A stretch of DNA of 64,000 nt, taken from contig NZ_JASHHX010000021.1 in the NCBI RefSeq assembly GCF_030056575.1, positions 1 through 64,000 of the forward strand. Direction: 5' to 3'. Below are positions 26,500 through 35,388 of the stretch, one piece after another. A program made the translations under genes and the position numbers. Origin of the DNA: Rhodoblastus sp. 17X3. Its GTDB lineage: Bacteria; Pseudomonadota; Alphaproteobacteria; Rhizobiales; Beijerinckiaceae. Position 1 is the first letter of the stretch; each line of letters begins with the position of its first letter. The notes under the pieces are model-generated. The model did no database searches and was not told the origin of the DNA. It worked only from the letters and a program-made list of their open reading frames with translations.

Positions 26500-27888
26500 A
26501 TGGAATTCACCCATTCCGTTCGAGGGAAAAGCTATCGCTTCGGCGATCTCAGGGCCCTCCTCGCCAAGGCCTCCCCGGCGCGTTCCGGCGATTATCTCGC
26601 CGGAATCGCCGCCGCGGACGACACCGAGCGCGCCGCGGCCCAGATGGCGCTGGCCGATCTGCCCCTGAAGGTGTTCCTTCAGGAGCAGGTCGTCCCCTAC
26701 GAAGACGATGAGGTCACGCGCCTCATCGTCGACGATCATGACGCGAAAGCCTTCGCGGCGGTGAGCCATCTCACCGTCGGCGATTTCCGCAACTGGCTGC
26801 TGTCCGATGAGGCCGACGAGGCGGCGCTGACGGCCTTGGCGCCGGGCTTGACGCCCGAAATGGCGGCGGCGGTCTCGAAAATCATGCGCGTGCAGGATCT
26901 CGTCCTGGTCAGCCGCAAATGCCGGGTCGTGACGAAATTCCGCAACACCATCGGCCTGGCGGGGCGCATGTCGACCCGGCTCCAGCCCAATCATCCGACC
27001 GATGATCCGGTCGGGATCGCGGCGAGCATGATCGATGGGCTGATGTTCGGCAATGGCGATGCGGTCATCGGCATCAATCCGGCCTCAGACAGTATTCCAG
27101 CGGTGATCGCTTTGGTGAACATGCTCGACGAGGCGATCTCGCGTTACGAGATCCCGACCCAGTCCTGCGTGCTGACCCATGTCACCACCAGCGTCGAGGC
27201 GATCAATCGCGGCGCGCCGGTCGATCTGGTGTTCCAGTCCATCGCCGGGACCGAGGCCGCCAACAAAAGCTTCGGCGTTAGCCTCGACATTCTCCGGGAG
27301 GGCTACGAGGCCGGCCTGTCGCTCCAGCGCGGAACCATCGGCGACAATGTCATGTATTTCGAGACCGGGCAGGGTTCGGCGTTGTCGGCCTATGCGCATC
27401 ACGGCGTCGACCAGCAGACCTGCGAGGCGCGCGCCTATGCGGTCGCGCGCAAATTCAAGCCGCTGCTGGTCAATACGGTCGTCGGCTTTATCGGCCCGGA
27501 ATATCTTTATAACGGCAAGCAGATCATTCGCGCCGGGCTGGAGGATCATTTTTGCGGCAAGGTGCTCGGCGTGCCGATGGGCTGCGACGTCTGCTACACC
27601 AATCACGCCGAGGCCGATCAGGACGATATGGACGTGTTGCTGACCATGCTCGCCGTCGCCGGCTTGAATTTCGTCATGGGCATTCCGGGCTCAGACGACA
27701 TCATGCTGAACTACCAGACCACCTCGTTCCACGACGCGCTTTACGCGCGCAAAATTCTCGGCCTGAGGCCGGCGCCGGAATTCGAGGATTGGCTGCTGCG
27801 CACCGGCATTTTCCAGCCGGGACCGCAATTGCGGCTTGGCGACGCTTTGCCGAAGCCGATCCAGCACGCTTTGGCGCAACTGGCCTGA
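26500..27888 (+). CDS. eutB: Ethanolamine ammonia-lyase large subunit
   Basis: A 462-residue protein matching EutB throughout its length, including the barrel strands GDAVIGINPASDS, CVLTHVTTSVEAINRG, DLVFQSIAGTEAANKSFGVS and PMGCDVCYTNHAEADQDDMD. With EutC it forms the adenosylcobalamin-dependent enzyme that splits ethanolamine into acetaldehyde and ammonia in the cytosol. eutC follows 11 bases downstream. No eut shell protein, EutA reactivase or acetaldehyde dehydrogenase gene is in the window. cobS for the cofactor lies 20 kb to the right. Confidence 0.96.
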   Translation: MEFTHSVRGKSYRFGDLRALLAKASPARSGDYLAGIAAADDTERAAAQMALADLPLKVFLQEQVVPYEDDEVTRLIVDDHDAKAFAAVSHLTVGDFRNWLLSDEADEAALTALAPGLTPEMAAAVSKIMRVQDLVLVSRKCRVVTKFRNTIGLAGRMSTRLQPNHPTDDPVGIAASMIDGLMFGNGDAVIGINPASDSIPAVIALVNMLDEAISRYEIPTQSCVLTHVTTSVEAINRGAPVDLVFQSIAGTEAANKSFGVSLDILREGYEAGLSLQRGTIGDNVMYFETGQGSALSAYAHHGVDQQTCEARAYAVARKFKPLLVNTVVGFIGPEYLYNGKQIIRAGLEDHFCGKVLGVPMGCDVCYTNHAEADQDDMDVLLTMLAVAGLNFVMGIPGSDDIMLNYQTTSFHDALYARKILGLRPAPEFEDWLLRTGIFQPGPQLRLGDALPKPIQHALAQLA

Positions 27889-27899
27889 GGGAGACGATC

Positions 27900-28706
27900 A
27901 TGAAGGATTCCCCTGTCATCCCGAGCGCCTGGCGGCAATTGCGCCAGCATACGCAGGCGCGCATCGGGCTCGGCCGCGCCGGCACCAGCCTGCCGACCTC
28001 GGCCCATCTGGATTTCCAGTTCGACCACGCCCGCGCCCGCGACGCTGTCCATCGCGCCCTCCGCGCCGACGCCTTGGCCGAGGGGATCAAATCCCTCGGC
28101 CTCGATCCGATCGCGGTCCACAGCGCGGCTCCCGACCGCGCCGCCTATCTCCAGCGCCCCGACCTCGGACGCCGTCTCGACGGCGCCTCACGTCAGGCGC
28201 TGGAGCCTTTCGCCTCGCCGGGCGAGGGGCGGCCGGACGTCGCGCTCGTGATCGTCGACGGCCTCTCGGCCTTCGCCGTCGAGCAGAATGCGGTTCCCTT
28301 TCTCGACCTGCTCCTGCCGCGCCTCGACAGCGCCGGCCTGACATTGGCGCGCACGACCATCGCCATGCAGGGCCGCGTGGCGCTCGGCGACGAGATCGGC
28401 GAGTTGCTCGGGGCGTCGCTCGTGGTCGTGCTGATCGGCGAGAGACCCGGCCTCAGTTCGCCCGACAGCCTGGGGGTCTATATGACCTTTGAGCCGCGCA
28501 TTGGCCGCACCGACGCCGACCGAAACTGCATATCGAACATTCGGCCGCAAGGCCTCAGCTATGACGTGGCGGCCAGCAAATTGTTCTATTTGATCCAGGA
28601 GTCCAGACGGCGGCGCATCAGCGGCGTTTCGCTCAAGGACGAAACCGGCAATGACGGCGCCGTCATCACAGCCGCCGCCTCTCCGGAGAGGCTCGATCAC
28701 AAGTGA
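27900..28706 (+). CDS. eutC: Ethanolamine ammonia-lyase small subunit
   Basis: A 268-residue EutC: N-terminal helix (SAWRQLRQHTQARIGLGRAG), then the cobalamin-binding domain with DVALVIVDGLSAFAVE, LIGERPGLSSPDSLGVYMTF and the C-terminal RTDADRNCISNIRPQGL signature. It supplies the adenosylcobalamin site of ethanolamine ammonia-lyase together with EutB. ATG at 27900 with GGGAGA upstream. The C-terminus runs about ten residues beyond the usual end. Confidence 0.95.
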   Translation: MKDSPVIPSAWRQLRQHTQARIGLGRAGTSLPTSAHLDFQFDHARARDAVHRALRADALAEGIKSLGLDPIAVHSAAPDRAAYLQRPDLGRRLDGASRQALEPFASPGEGRPDVALVIVDGLSAFAVEQNAVPFLDLLLPRLDSAGLTLARTTIAMQGRVALGDEIGELLGASLVVVLIGERPGLSSPDSLGVYMTFEPRIGRTDADRNCISNIRPQGLSYDVAASKLFYLIQESRRRRISGVSLKDETGNDGAVITAAASPERLDHK

Positions 28707-28755
28707 AACGCGCGGGATTGTGGCGCATTGTCGCAGAGCTGAAATCAGCTAGTAT

Positions 28756-29772
28756 ATGATGATGTCTTCGATCTTGGGATCTTCCTGCGCCGGAACTGCC
28801 GAGCCAAGACTCGGCCGTTTGTTCACGGGCGTTAGCGACGACGTCGAGCAACAGGCGACGCTTTTGCGCGGCTGGAATCAGACTTATTCCCAAATGTCGG
28901 CGGGCAAATTCTCCGGGACTGTGACCGAGATCGGTTTGGGTGAAAGTCGAATCTTCAGTGAGTATACGGGCCAAACCTTGCTGCAGAGCGGCGAACTCCC
29001 GTCCAGTCTGATTGCAATTGGGCTCCCGCTCCGGATGCAAGGGCCGGCCGTATTCTGTGGAATGCCGGACCATCCCGACGCGCTACACGTTTTTTCCGGT
29101 CGTAATGGTTTCGAATTCTTCTCTCCAACGGAAATGGTGATGGCGGGGCTGGTGGTTTCGCGCGACGCGCTTTCGGAGCTGCTGCCAGGAGAGAATGACG
29201 ATCACCGGATGGAAAAGTTCGAGGCTGCTCATCTTTCGCGGGTGGAGCCGACCGCTGCGCATGTGATGCGCGAATATATCAAGGGCGTCATCGACATCTT
29301 GGAAGCGTCGCCGCATTTGCTCCTCAATGGACCGATTATGGCGACACTTTACAATGGCCTTGTTTCGAACGTCGCGGCGCTGATCGAGGCGAGTATAGAC
29401 GCCGAAATGGCGGTCCATTCGATGGAGCCAAATCGCCGTTGGTCGATCGTCTCCAAAGCGCGTGAAGCCATTACCAGCCGCCCGGAGCAGCCGACCAGCA
29501 TGGCGGAGTTATGTCAGATTCTTGGGGTCAGCCGCAGAACGCTGCAATATTGCTTCCAGGATGTGTTGAACGTAAATCCCGCGACATTTCTGCGCGCAGT
29601 GCGGCTTAACGGCGTCCGTCGGATGCTGCGGACGGCGTCGTCCGTCACTGAAGCCGCCACTTTTTGGGGCTTCTGGCGCTTTGGCCACTTCGCGCAGGAT
29701 TATGCCGCGTTGTTCGGCGAACTGCCGTCGCAAACCCACCGCCGATACCACTCTCGACCCAGAAACGCATGA
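28756..29772 (+). CDS. eutR: AraC-family regulator, EutR-like
   Basis: A 338-residue regulator whose N-terminal domain (LLRGWNQTYSQMSAGKFSGT, then TEIGLGESRIFSEYTGQTL) resembles EutR, the ethanolamine/B12-responsive activator of enteric bacteria, and whose last 100 residues form an AraC double helix-turn-helix (AELCQILGVSRRTLQYCFQD, then ATFLRAVRLNGVRRML). It starts 49 bases after eutC in the same direction. It most likely activates the eat-eutBC genes when ethanolamine and cobalamin are present; this is inferred from family and position. Confidence 0.82.
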   Translation: MMMSSILGSSCAGTAEPRLGRLFTGVSDDVEQQATLLRGWNQTYSQMSAGKFSGTVTEIGLGESRIFSEYTGQTLLQSGELPSSLIAIGLPLRMQGPAVFCGMPDHPDALHVFSGRNGFEFFSPTEMVMAGLVVSRDALSELLPGENDDHRMEKFEAAHLSRVEPTAAHVMREYIKGVIDILEASPHLLLNGPIMATLYNGLVSNVAALIEASIDAEMAVHSMEPNRRWSIVSKAREAITSRPEQPTSMAELCQILGVSRRTLQYCFQDVLNVNPATFLRAVRLNGVRRMLRTASSVTEAATFWGFWRFGHFAQDYAALFGELPSQTHRRYHSRPRNA

Positions 29773-29854
29773 CATAGATCCGGCATTCGCCGGTTGGCGT
29801 TTTAGCCGAGGACGCGAATGCGCCGGTCGTCGGCGGCGACCGTCTGCTGAAGTT

Positions 29855-30775
29855 TCATCCGGCGGCGTTTAGAGCGTCGGACGCCGGCGCTTTGCCCTTG
29901 GCCCGGAAGTAACGGAAATCGCCTTTGGTTATGATCCGGTCGTCCTCGATGAGCGCGTGCGCGGCGATATCCGGAGCGGCGTGGAGACGGTCGTAAAGGG
30001 TTCCGAAATCCTGGTAGCAGTCCTGGAGCAGTTTTTCGAAGCTGTCGATCACGAAATAGGTCTGCTGGAAATCGTCGATCATATATTTCGTCCGCATCAC
30101 CCGTTCGAGGTCGAAACCGATCCGATTCGGCGAAGAATCCTCAAGAGAAAAAATCGTCTCGGCGGGCGAGGACAGGATGCCTGCGCCGAAAATGCGCAGT
30201 CCTTCCGGCGAGGCGATCAGGCCGAATTCGACCGTGTACCAGTAAAGCCGGGCAAGGTTGTGCAATTGCCCGCGCTCCAACGCCCGGCGGCCGCCCTTGC
30301 CATAGGCTTCGAGAAATTGCGCATAGACCGGGTTGGCGAGCAGGGGCGCGTGGCCGAACATGTCGTGGAATACATCCGGCTCCTCGAGATAGTCCAGTTC
30401 GGCTTCGGGCCTGATGAAGGCGCCTGCGGGGAAGCGACGATTGGCGAGATGGTCGAAAAAAGCGTCATCCGGAATCAGGCCGGCGACCGGCGCGACCCGC
30501 CAACCGGTCAAGGCTGACAGTCTATCGGACAAATCCGCGAAATCGGGAATGCCGGCGGCGGACAGGCCGAGCATGGCCTTGGCTTCGAGAAAAGCCTCGC
30601 AGGCGCGACCCGGCAACAGCTTCGCCTGGCGCTCGAACAGCCGTCGCCAGCGGTCATGCTCTTGCGCCGAATAGGACGGCCAGTTCTGATCGATGGTCCA
30701 GTCCTTGTTGCGCCAAGCGCTGGCGTAGCGATTGCGCGGGTTCCCGGGCTCCGCCTCGCGGCTTGCTCTCCGCAT
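29855..30775 (-). CDS. phhA: Phenylalanine 4-monooxygenase
   Basis: A 306-residue bacterial aromatic amino acid hydroxylase. The iron ligands are visible: two His in EPDVFHDMFGHAPLL and Glu in LYWYTVEFGLI. It converts phenylalanine to tyrosine with tetrahydropterin and O2. Length is normal for the monodomain bacterial enzyme. No pterin-4a-carbinolamine dehydratase gene (phhB) is adjacent. It is divergent from an enoyl-CoA hydratase gene across 110 bases. The indolepyruvate oxidoreductase 10 kb away could serve the same aromatic amino acid economy. Confidence 0.93.
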   Translation of the reverse strand: MRRASREAEPGNPRNRYASAWRNKDWTIDQNWPSYSAQEHDRWRRLFERQAKLLPGRACEAFLEAKAMLGLSAAGIPDFADLSDRLSALTGWRVAPVAGLIPDDAFFDHLANRRFPAGAFIRPEAELDYLEEPDVFHDMFGHAPLLANPVYAQFLEAYGKGGRRALERGQLHNLARLYWYTVEFGLIASPEGLRIFGAGILSSPAETIFSLEDSSPNRIGFDLERVMRTKYMIDDFQQTYFVIDSFEKLLQDCYQDFGTLYDRLHAAPDIAAHALIEDDRIITKGDFRYFRAKGKAPASDALNAAG

Positions 30776-30885
30776 CCGGCCCTCCCTCGGACGTCTTCCA
30801 AATTTGTTCTATGATCGCCGTCTGTTTTCATATGGCGGCGGGCTTCTCTCCGGAAAAGAGCCGGGCTCCCAACGGACGGCGGATC

Positions 30886-31677
30886 ATGGCGGACTTTTTG
30901 AGAGTCGAGCGGAACGGGCCGGTCGTCACCCTGACCATGGACGAAAAGGAGACGCGCAACGCCCTCACAGGCAACAGCGCGGTGGACGAATTCGTCGCGG
31001 CGGCGGCGCGCATCGCGGCGGACGTGAGCGTCCGGGCGGTCGTCATCACCGGCGCCGGGCCGGCCTTCAGTTCGGGCGGCAATGTCAAGGACATGCGCCG
31101 CTATTCGGAAGAGGCGATCCCGCCCGAACAGATCCGCGAGGAATACAGGCGCGGCATCCAGCGCCTGCCATTGGCGATCTACCAACTCGACGTTCCGACC
31201 ATCGCCGCGGTCAATGGCCCCGCGATCGGCGCCGGCTGCGATCTGGCCTGCATGTGCGACATTCGCCTCGCCTCGACCGCGGCGAAATTCGCCGAAAGTT
31301 TTGTCAAGGTCGGCATTATCCCCGGCGATGGCGGGGCGTGGCTGCTGCCGCGCGTGGTCGGCGCCTCCAAGGCGGCCGAGATGGCCTTCACCGGGGAGGT
31401 CATCGACGCCGAACAGGCGCTCGGCTGCGGCCTCGTCAGTGCGGTCACGCCGCCGGAAGAGCTTTTGCCGGCGGTTCACGCCTTGGCGCAAAAAATCGCC
31501 GCCAATCCCGGTCCCGCTCTGCGCATGACGAAAAAGCTGCTGCGCGAGGGCCAGCGCCTGTCGCTGGAAAGCCTGCTCGAGCTTTCCGCCTCGTTTCAGG
31601 CCCTGGCGCACAAGACGCCGGAGCACGAGGAGGCGGTGCGGGCCTTTATCGAGAAACGCAAGCCTCGATTTGAGTGA
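30886..31677 (+). CDS. Enoyl-CoA hydratase/isomerase family protein
   Basis: A 263-residue crotonase-fold protein with the oxyanion-hole stretches GAGPAFSSGGNVKDM and NGPAIGAGCDLACMCDIRLA and the catalytic-region GIIPGDGGAWLLPRVVG. I start at MADFLRVERNG; the frame is open upstream without similarity. It opens the leucine-degradation cluster, 126 bases before the isovaleryl-CoA dehydrogenase gene. A second crotonase (34603-35388) sits between the two carboxylase genes and is the better candidate for methylglutaconyl-CoA hydratase, so the role of this one is open. Confidence 0.85.
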   Translation: MADFLRVERNGPVVTLTMDEKETRNALTGNSAVDEFVAAAARIAADVSVRAVVITGAGPAFSSGGNVKDMRRYSEEAIPPEQIREEYRRGIQRLPLAIYQLDVPTIAAVNGPAIGAGCDLACMCDIRLASTAAKFAESFVKVGIIPGDGGAWLLPRVVGASKAAEMAFTGEVIDAEQALGCGLVSAVTPPEELLPAVHALAQKIAANPGPALRMTKKLLREGQRLSLESLLELSASFQALAHKTPEHEEAVRAFIEKRKPRFE

Positions 31678-31803
31678 GGCGATCCCGCGTTTGGCCAATA
31701 GGGAGCGCCCGGAGGCCGCGTTTGACGCCGCCTCCGTCCCGCGTCAATATTTCACAAAAGCGCCGGGGCTTGCGCCCCGCAAAAATTCGGCCGGGGGAGA
31801 CGA

Positions 31804-32976
31804 TTGATCGTTCCGTGCCTCGATTTCGATCTCGGCGAGGACATCGCCTTGCTGCGCGATAGCGTGCGCGCTTTCGCCGCGACTGAAATCGCGCCTCGCG
31901 CTGCCGAAATCGACCGCGACAATATCTTTCCCGCCGATCTCTGGAAAAAATTCGGCGCGCTTGGCCTGCTGGGCCTGACCGTTGGTCAGGAGGACGGCGG
32001 CGCCGGCATGGGCTATCTCGCCCATATTGTCGCCATGGAGGAGATTTCGCGCGCCTCGGCCGCCGTCGCCTTGTCCTATGGCGCCCATTCCAACCTCTGC
32101 GTCAACCAGATCCGTCGCAACGGCTCGTCCCAACAAAAGGCGAAATATCTGCCCGGACTAATCTCGGGCGAAAAGGTCGGCGCGCTGGCCATGTCGGAGT
32201 CCGAGGCGGGTTCTGACGTCATGTCGATGCGCCTGCGCGCAGAGAAGAAGGGCGCAAGCTATAGTCTCAACGGCGCCAAGATGTGGATCACCAATGGCGG
32301 CGACGCCGACATTCTGGTGGTCTATGCCAAGACCGATCCATCGGCCGGAGCCAGCGGAATCACCGCTTTCCTGGTCGAAAAGACTTTTGCGGGTTTTTCG
32401 CATGGGCCGCATCTCGACAAGCTCGGCATGCGCGGCTCCAACACCGTTCCGCTTTTTTTCGACAACTGCGAAATCCCCGAAGACAATGTGCTGGGCGGCG
32501 TCGGCCATGGCGCGAAAGTGCTGATGTCCGGCCTCGATTACGAGCGCGCGGTTTTATGCGGCGGTCCGCTTGGCATCATGGCCGCCTGCATGGATCTCAT
32601 CCTGCCTTACCTCCACCAGCGTCGGCAGTTCGGGAAGAAAATCGGCGATTTCCAGCTGATGCAGGGCAAGATCGCCGACATGTACACGACCTGGGCCGCG
32701 ACCCGCGCCTATGTCTATGCCGTCGGCGCGGCTTGCGACCGCACAAGCCATTCGCGTTCTCTGCGCAAGGATGCGGCGGGCGCTATTCTCTACGCCGCCG
32801 AAAAGGCGACCTGGATGGCCGGCGAATGCATCCAGTGCCTTGGCGGAATCGGCTACACCAATGAGATCGCCGCGGGTCGGCTGTGGCGCGACGCCAAGCT
32901 CTATGAGATCGGCGCCGGCACGTCGGAAATCCGCCGCATGCTGATCGGGCGCGAACTCATGTCCGAAACCGCCTGA
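31804..32976 (+). CDS. ivd: Isovaleryl-CoA dehydrogenase
   Basis: A 390-residue acyl-CoA dehydrogenase that oxidises isovaleryl-CoA to 3-methylcrotonyl-CoA, passing electrons to ETF. FAD-binding motifs [14 protein letters not shown] and [18 protein letters not shown] are present. The helix-G glutamate in [17 protein letters not shown] marks the isovaleryl-specific subfamily, in which the catalytic base lies there and not near the C-terminus. The start is TTG with GGGGGAG five bases upstream. It is followed 8 bases later by mccB, so it belongs to the leucine operon. Confidence 0.92.
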   Translation: MIVPCLDFDLGEDIALLRDSVRAFAATEIAPRAAEIDRDNIFPADLWKKFGALGLLGLTVGQEDGGAGMGYLAHIVAMEEISRASAAVALSYGAHSNLCVNQIRRNGSSQQKAKYLPGLISGEKVGALAMSESEAGSDVMSMRLRAEKKGASYSLNGAKMWITNGGDADILVVYAKTDPSAGASGITAFLVEKTFAGFSHGPHLDKLGMRGSNTVPLFFDNCEIPEDNVLGGVGHGAKVLMSGLDYERAVLCGGPLGIMAACMDLILPYLHQRRQFGKKIGDFQLMQGKIADMYTTWAATRAYVYAVGAACDRTSHSRSLRKDAAGAILYAAEKATWMAGECIQCLGGIGYTNEIAAGRLWRDAKLYEIGAGTSEIRRMLIGRELMSETA

Positions 32977-32984
32977 GGCCGCCA

Positions 32985-34592
32985 ATGGCTGTGCTGAAAA
33001 CATCGGTCGATCTCAGGTCCGAGGATTTTCTCGGCAGAAGCGCGGCCATGCGCAAGCTGACGGCCGAATTGCGCGAAATCGCGGAAAAAGCGCGCCAGGG
33101 CGGCGGCGCCGCGGCGCAAGACCGCCATCGCTCGCGCGGAAAAATGCTGGCGCGCGAACGCATTTCCGCGCTTCTCGATCCCGGCTCGCCCTTTCTCGAG
33201 ATCGCCCAGCTCGCCGCCCTCGGCCTTTATGGCGACGCCGCGCCATCCGCCGGATTGGTCGCCGGCATCGGTCGCGTCGAGGGCGTCGAGTGCATGGTCG
33301 TCGCCAATGACGCGACCGTGAAGGGCGGGACCTATTATCCGCTGACGGTCAAGAAGCACCTGCGCGCGCAAGAGATCGCCGAGCATAATTTTCTGCCTTG
33401 CATCTATCTTGTCGATTCCGGCGGCGCCTTCCTGCCGATGCAGGACGAGGTTTTTCCAGACCGCGATCATTTTGGCCGCATCTTTTATAATCAGGCCAAT
33501 ATGTCGGCGAAAGGCATTCCCCAGATCGCGGTGGTGATGGGCTCATGCACGGCTGGCGGCGCCTATGTCCCCGCTATGTCGGATCAGACCATTATCGTGC
33601 GCAATCAGGGCACGATTTTCCTCGGCGGCCCGCCGCTGGTCAAGGCGGCGACCGGCGAGGCCGTCACGGCCGAGGAACTGGGCGGCGCCGAGGTCCATGC
33701 CAAATTGTCTGGGGTCGCGGATTATCTCGCCGAAAATGACGCCCATGCGCTCGCTTTGGCGCGGGGGATCGTCGCCCGTCTCAATCGCCGCAAGACTATC
33801 GGCCTCTTGCTTGGCGCCGGCGAGGCGCCGCTCTACGATCCGGAAGAAATCTACGGGATCGTCGAGACCGATCCGCGCAAGTCTTACGATGTGCGCGAGG
33901 TTATCGCCCGCATTGTCGACGGCTCCCGCTTCGACGAATTCAAGGCGCTTTTTGGCGCGACGCTGGTGACCGGCTTCGCCGCGCTTTACGGCTACCCGGT
34001 CGGGCTGATCGCCAATAACGGCATCCTGTTCGCGGAATCGGCGCAAAAAGGCGCGCATTTCATCGAGCTTTGCGCGCAGCGCAATATTCCATTGATTTTC
34101 ATGCAGAACATCTCCGGCTTCATGGTCGGCCGCAAAGTCGAGAATTCCGGCATCGTCCGCGACGGCGCTAAATTGGTCACCGCCGTCGCGACAGCACAGG
34201 TTCCCAAGCTTACCATGCTGATCGGCGGCTCCTTCGGCGCGGGAAATTACGCTATGTGCGGCCGCGCTTTTGCGCCGCGCTTCCTTTGGACCTGGCCGAA
34301 CAGCCGCATATCGGTGATGGGCGGCGAACAGGCGGCGAGCGTGCTCGCCAGAGTGCGCCGCGACGCGCTGGAGGCCAAGGGCGAAAGCTGGAGCGCGGAG
34401 GACGAGGACCAATTTCGTGCGCCCATTCGCCAGCAATATGAGACGCAGGGCGGCGCTTTTTACGCCTCCGCGCGGTTGTGGGATGACGGCGTGATCGATC
34501 CGGCCGAAAGCCGTCGCGTACTGGGCCTGTCGCTATCTGCGGCGCTCAACGCTCCGGCGGCGCCGACGAAATTCGGCTTGTTCCGCATGTGA
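32985..34592 (+). CDS. mccB: Methylcrotonyl-CoA carboxylase, carboxyltransferase subunit
   Basis: A 535-residue carboxyltransferase with the two crotonase-like halves of the acyl-CoA carboxylase beta family: [40 protein letters not shown], and [13 protein letters not shown] followed by [19 protein letters not shown]. The [20 protein letters not shown] stretch is specific to methylcrotonyl-CoA carboxylase. It transfers CO2 from biotin to 3-methylcrotonyl-CoA. The biotin carboxylase subunit is encoded two genes downstream, so the enzyme is complete. Confidence 0.95.
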   Translation: MAVLKTSVDLRSEDFLGRSAAMRKLTAELREIAEKARQGGGAAAQDRHRSRGKMLARERISALLDPGSPFLEIAQLAALGLYGDAAPSAGLVAGIGRVEGVECMVVANDATVKGGTYYPLTVKKHLRAQEIAEHNFLPCIYLVDSGGAFLPMQDEVFPDRDHFGRIFYNQANMSAKGIPQIAVVMGSCTAGGAYVPAMSDQTIIVRNQGTIFLGGPPLVKAATGEAVTAEELGGAEVHAKLSGVADYLAENDAHALALARGIVARLNRRKTIGLLLGAGEAPLYDPEEIYGIVETDPRKSYDVREVIARIVDGSRFDEFKALFGATLVTGFAALYGYPVGLIANNGILFAESAQKGAHFIELCAQRNIPLIFMQNISGFMVGRKVENSGIVRDGAKLVTAVATAQVPKLTMLIGGSFGAGNYAMCGRAFAPRFLWTWPNSRISVMGGEQAASVLARVRRDALEAKGESWSAEDEDQFRAPIRQQYETQGGAFYASARLWDDGVIDPAESRRVLGLSLSAALNAPAAPTKFGLFRM

Positions 34593-34602
34593 GGAGGCCA
34601 GG

Positions 34603-35388
34603 ATGGCTTTTGCGAATGTGGAGATCGAGCGCGCCGGCGGGATCGTCACTTTGTGGATGAACCGGCCAGAGCGGCGCAACGCATTCAACGCCGAATTGAT
34701 CGCCGAATTGACCGAGGCCCTGGGTGAAGCGGAGGCAGACCATCAATCCCGCGTCGTGGTTCTGGCCGGGCGCGGCGCCAGTTTCTGCGCCGGCGCCGAT
34801 CTCGGCTGGATGAAGGCTTATGCGGAAGCCGAACCTGAAAAAAATCTCGACGACGCGCGTCGTCTCGCCGCTCTTTTGCGCAGGCTTGCCGAACTCCACA
34901 AGCCGGCCATCGCCCGCGTTCATGGCGCGGCGATCGGCGGCGGCATGGGCCTCGCCGCCGCCTGCGACATTTGCGTCGCCTCGACCGACGCCTTTTTTGC
35001 GACGTCCGAGGTCCGGATCGGCCTGATCCCTGCGGTCATCGGCCCCTATGTGCTGCGCGCCATCGGCGTGCGACAGGCGTCCCGCTATCTGCTGACCGGC
35101 GAACGCATCGACACGGCGGCGGCGCAAAAACTCGGACTGGTCCATGAAATTGCGGCGGCGGAAGCGATCGATGCGAAGATCGGCGAGATCGCGGCGGCCT
35201 TGTCGCAAGGCGGCCCGGAGGCTCTGGCTTCCGCCAAGCTTTTGTTGCGCGAAATCGCCCATCGTCCGCTGGACGATGCCTTGAGCGAAGACACGGCGCG
35301 CCGCATCGCCACAATCCGCGCCGGCGCGGAAGCAGGCGAGGGGATCTCCGCTTTTCTCGAAAGGAGGCCTCCGGGGTGGCGCGCGTGA
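34603..35388 (+). CDS. liuC: Methylglutaconyl-CoA hydratase (crotonase family)
   Basis: A 261-residue crotonase-fold protein with GRGASFCAGADLGWMK and HGAAIGGGMGLAAACDICVA for the oxyanion hole and ATSEVRIGLIPAVIGPYVL in the active-site region. Its place between the beta and alpha subunit genes of methylcrotonyl-CoA carboxylase, as in liu clusters, identifies it as the hydratase making HMG-CoA from 3-methylglutaconyl-CoA. It overlaps the mccA start by 13 bases. Confidence 0.9.
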   Translation: MAFANVEIERAGGIVTLWMNRPERRNAFNAELIAELTEALGEAEADHQSRVVVLAGRGASFCAGADLGWMKAYAEAEPEKNLDDARRLAALLRRLAELHKPAIARVHGAAIGGGMGLAAACDICVASTDAFFATSEVRIGLIPAVIGPYVLRAIGVRQASRYLLTGERIDTAAAQKLGLVHEIAAAEAIDAKIGEIAAALSQGGPEALASAKLLLREIAHRPLDDALSEDTARRIATIRAGAEAGEGISAFLERRPPGWRA

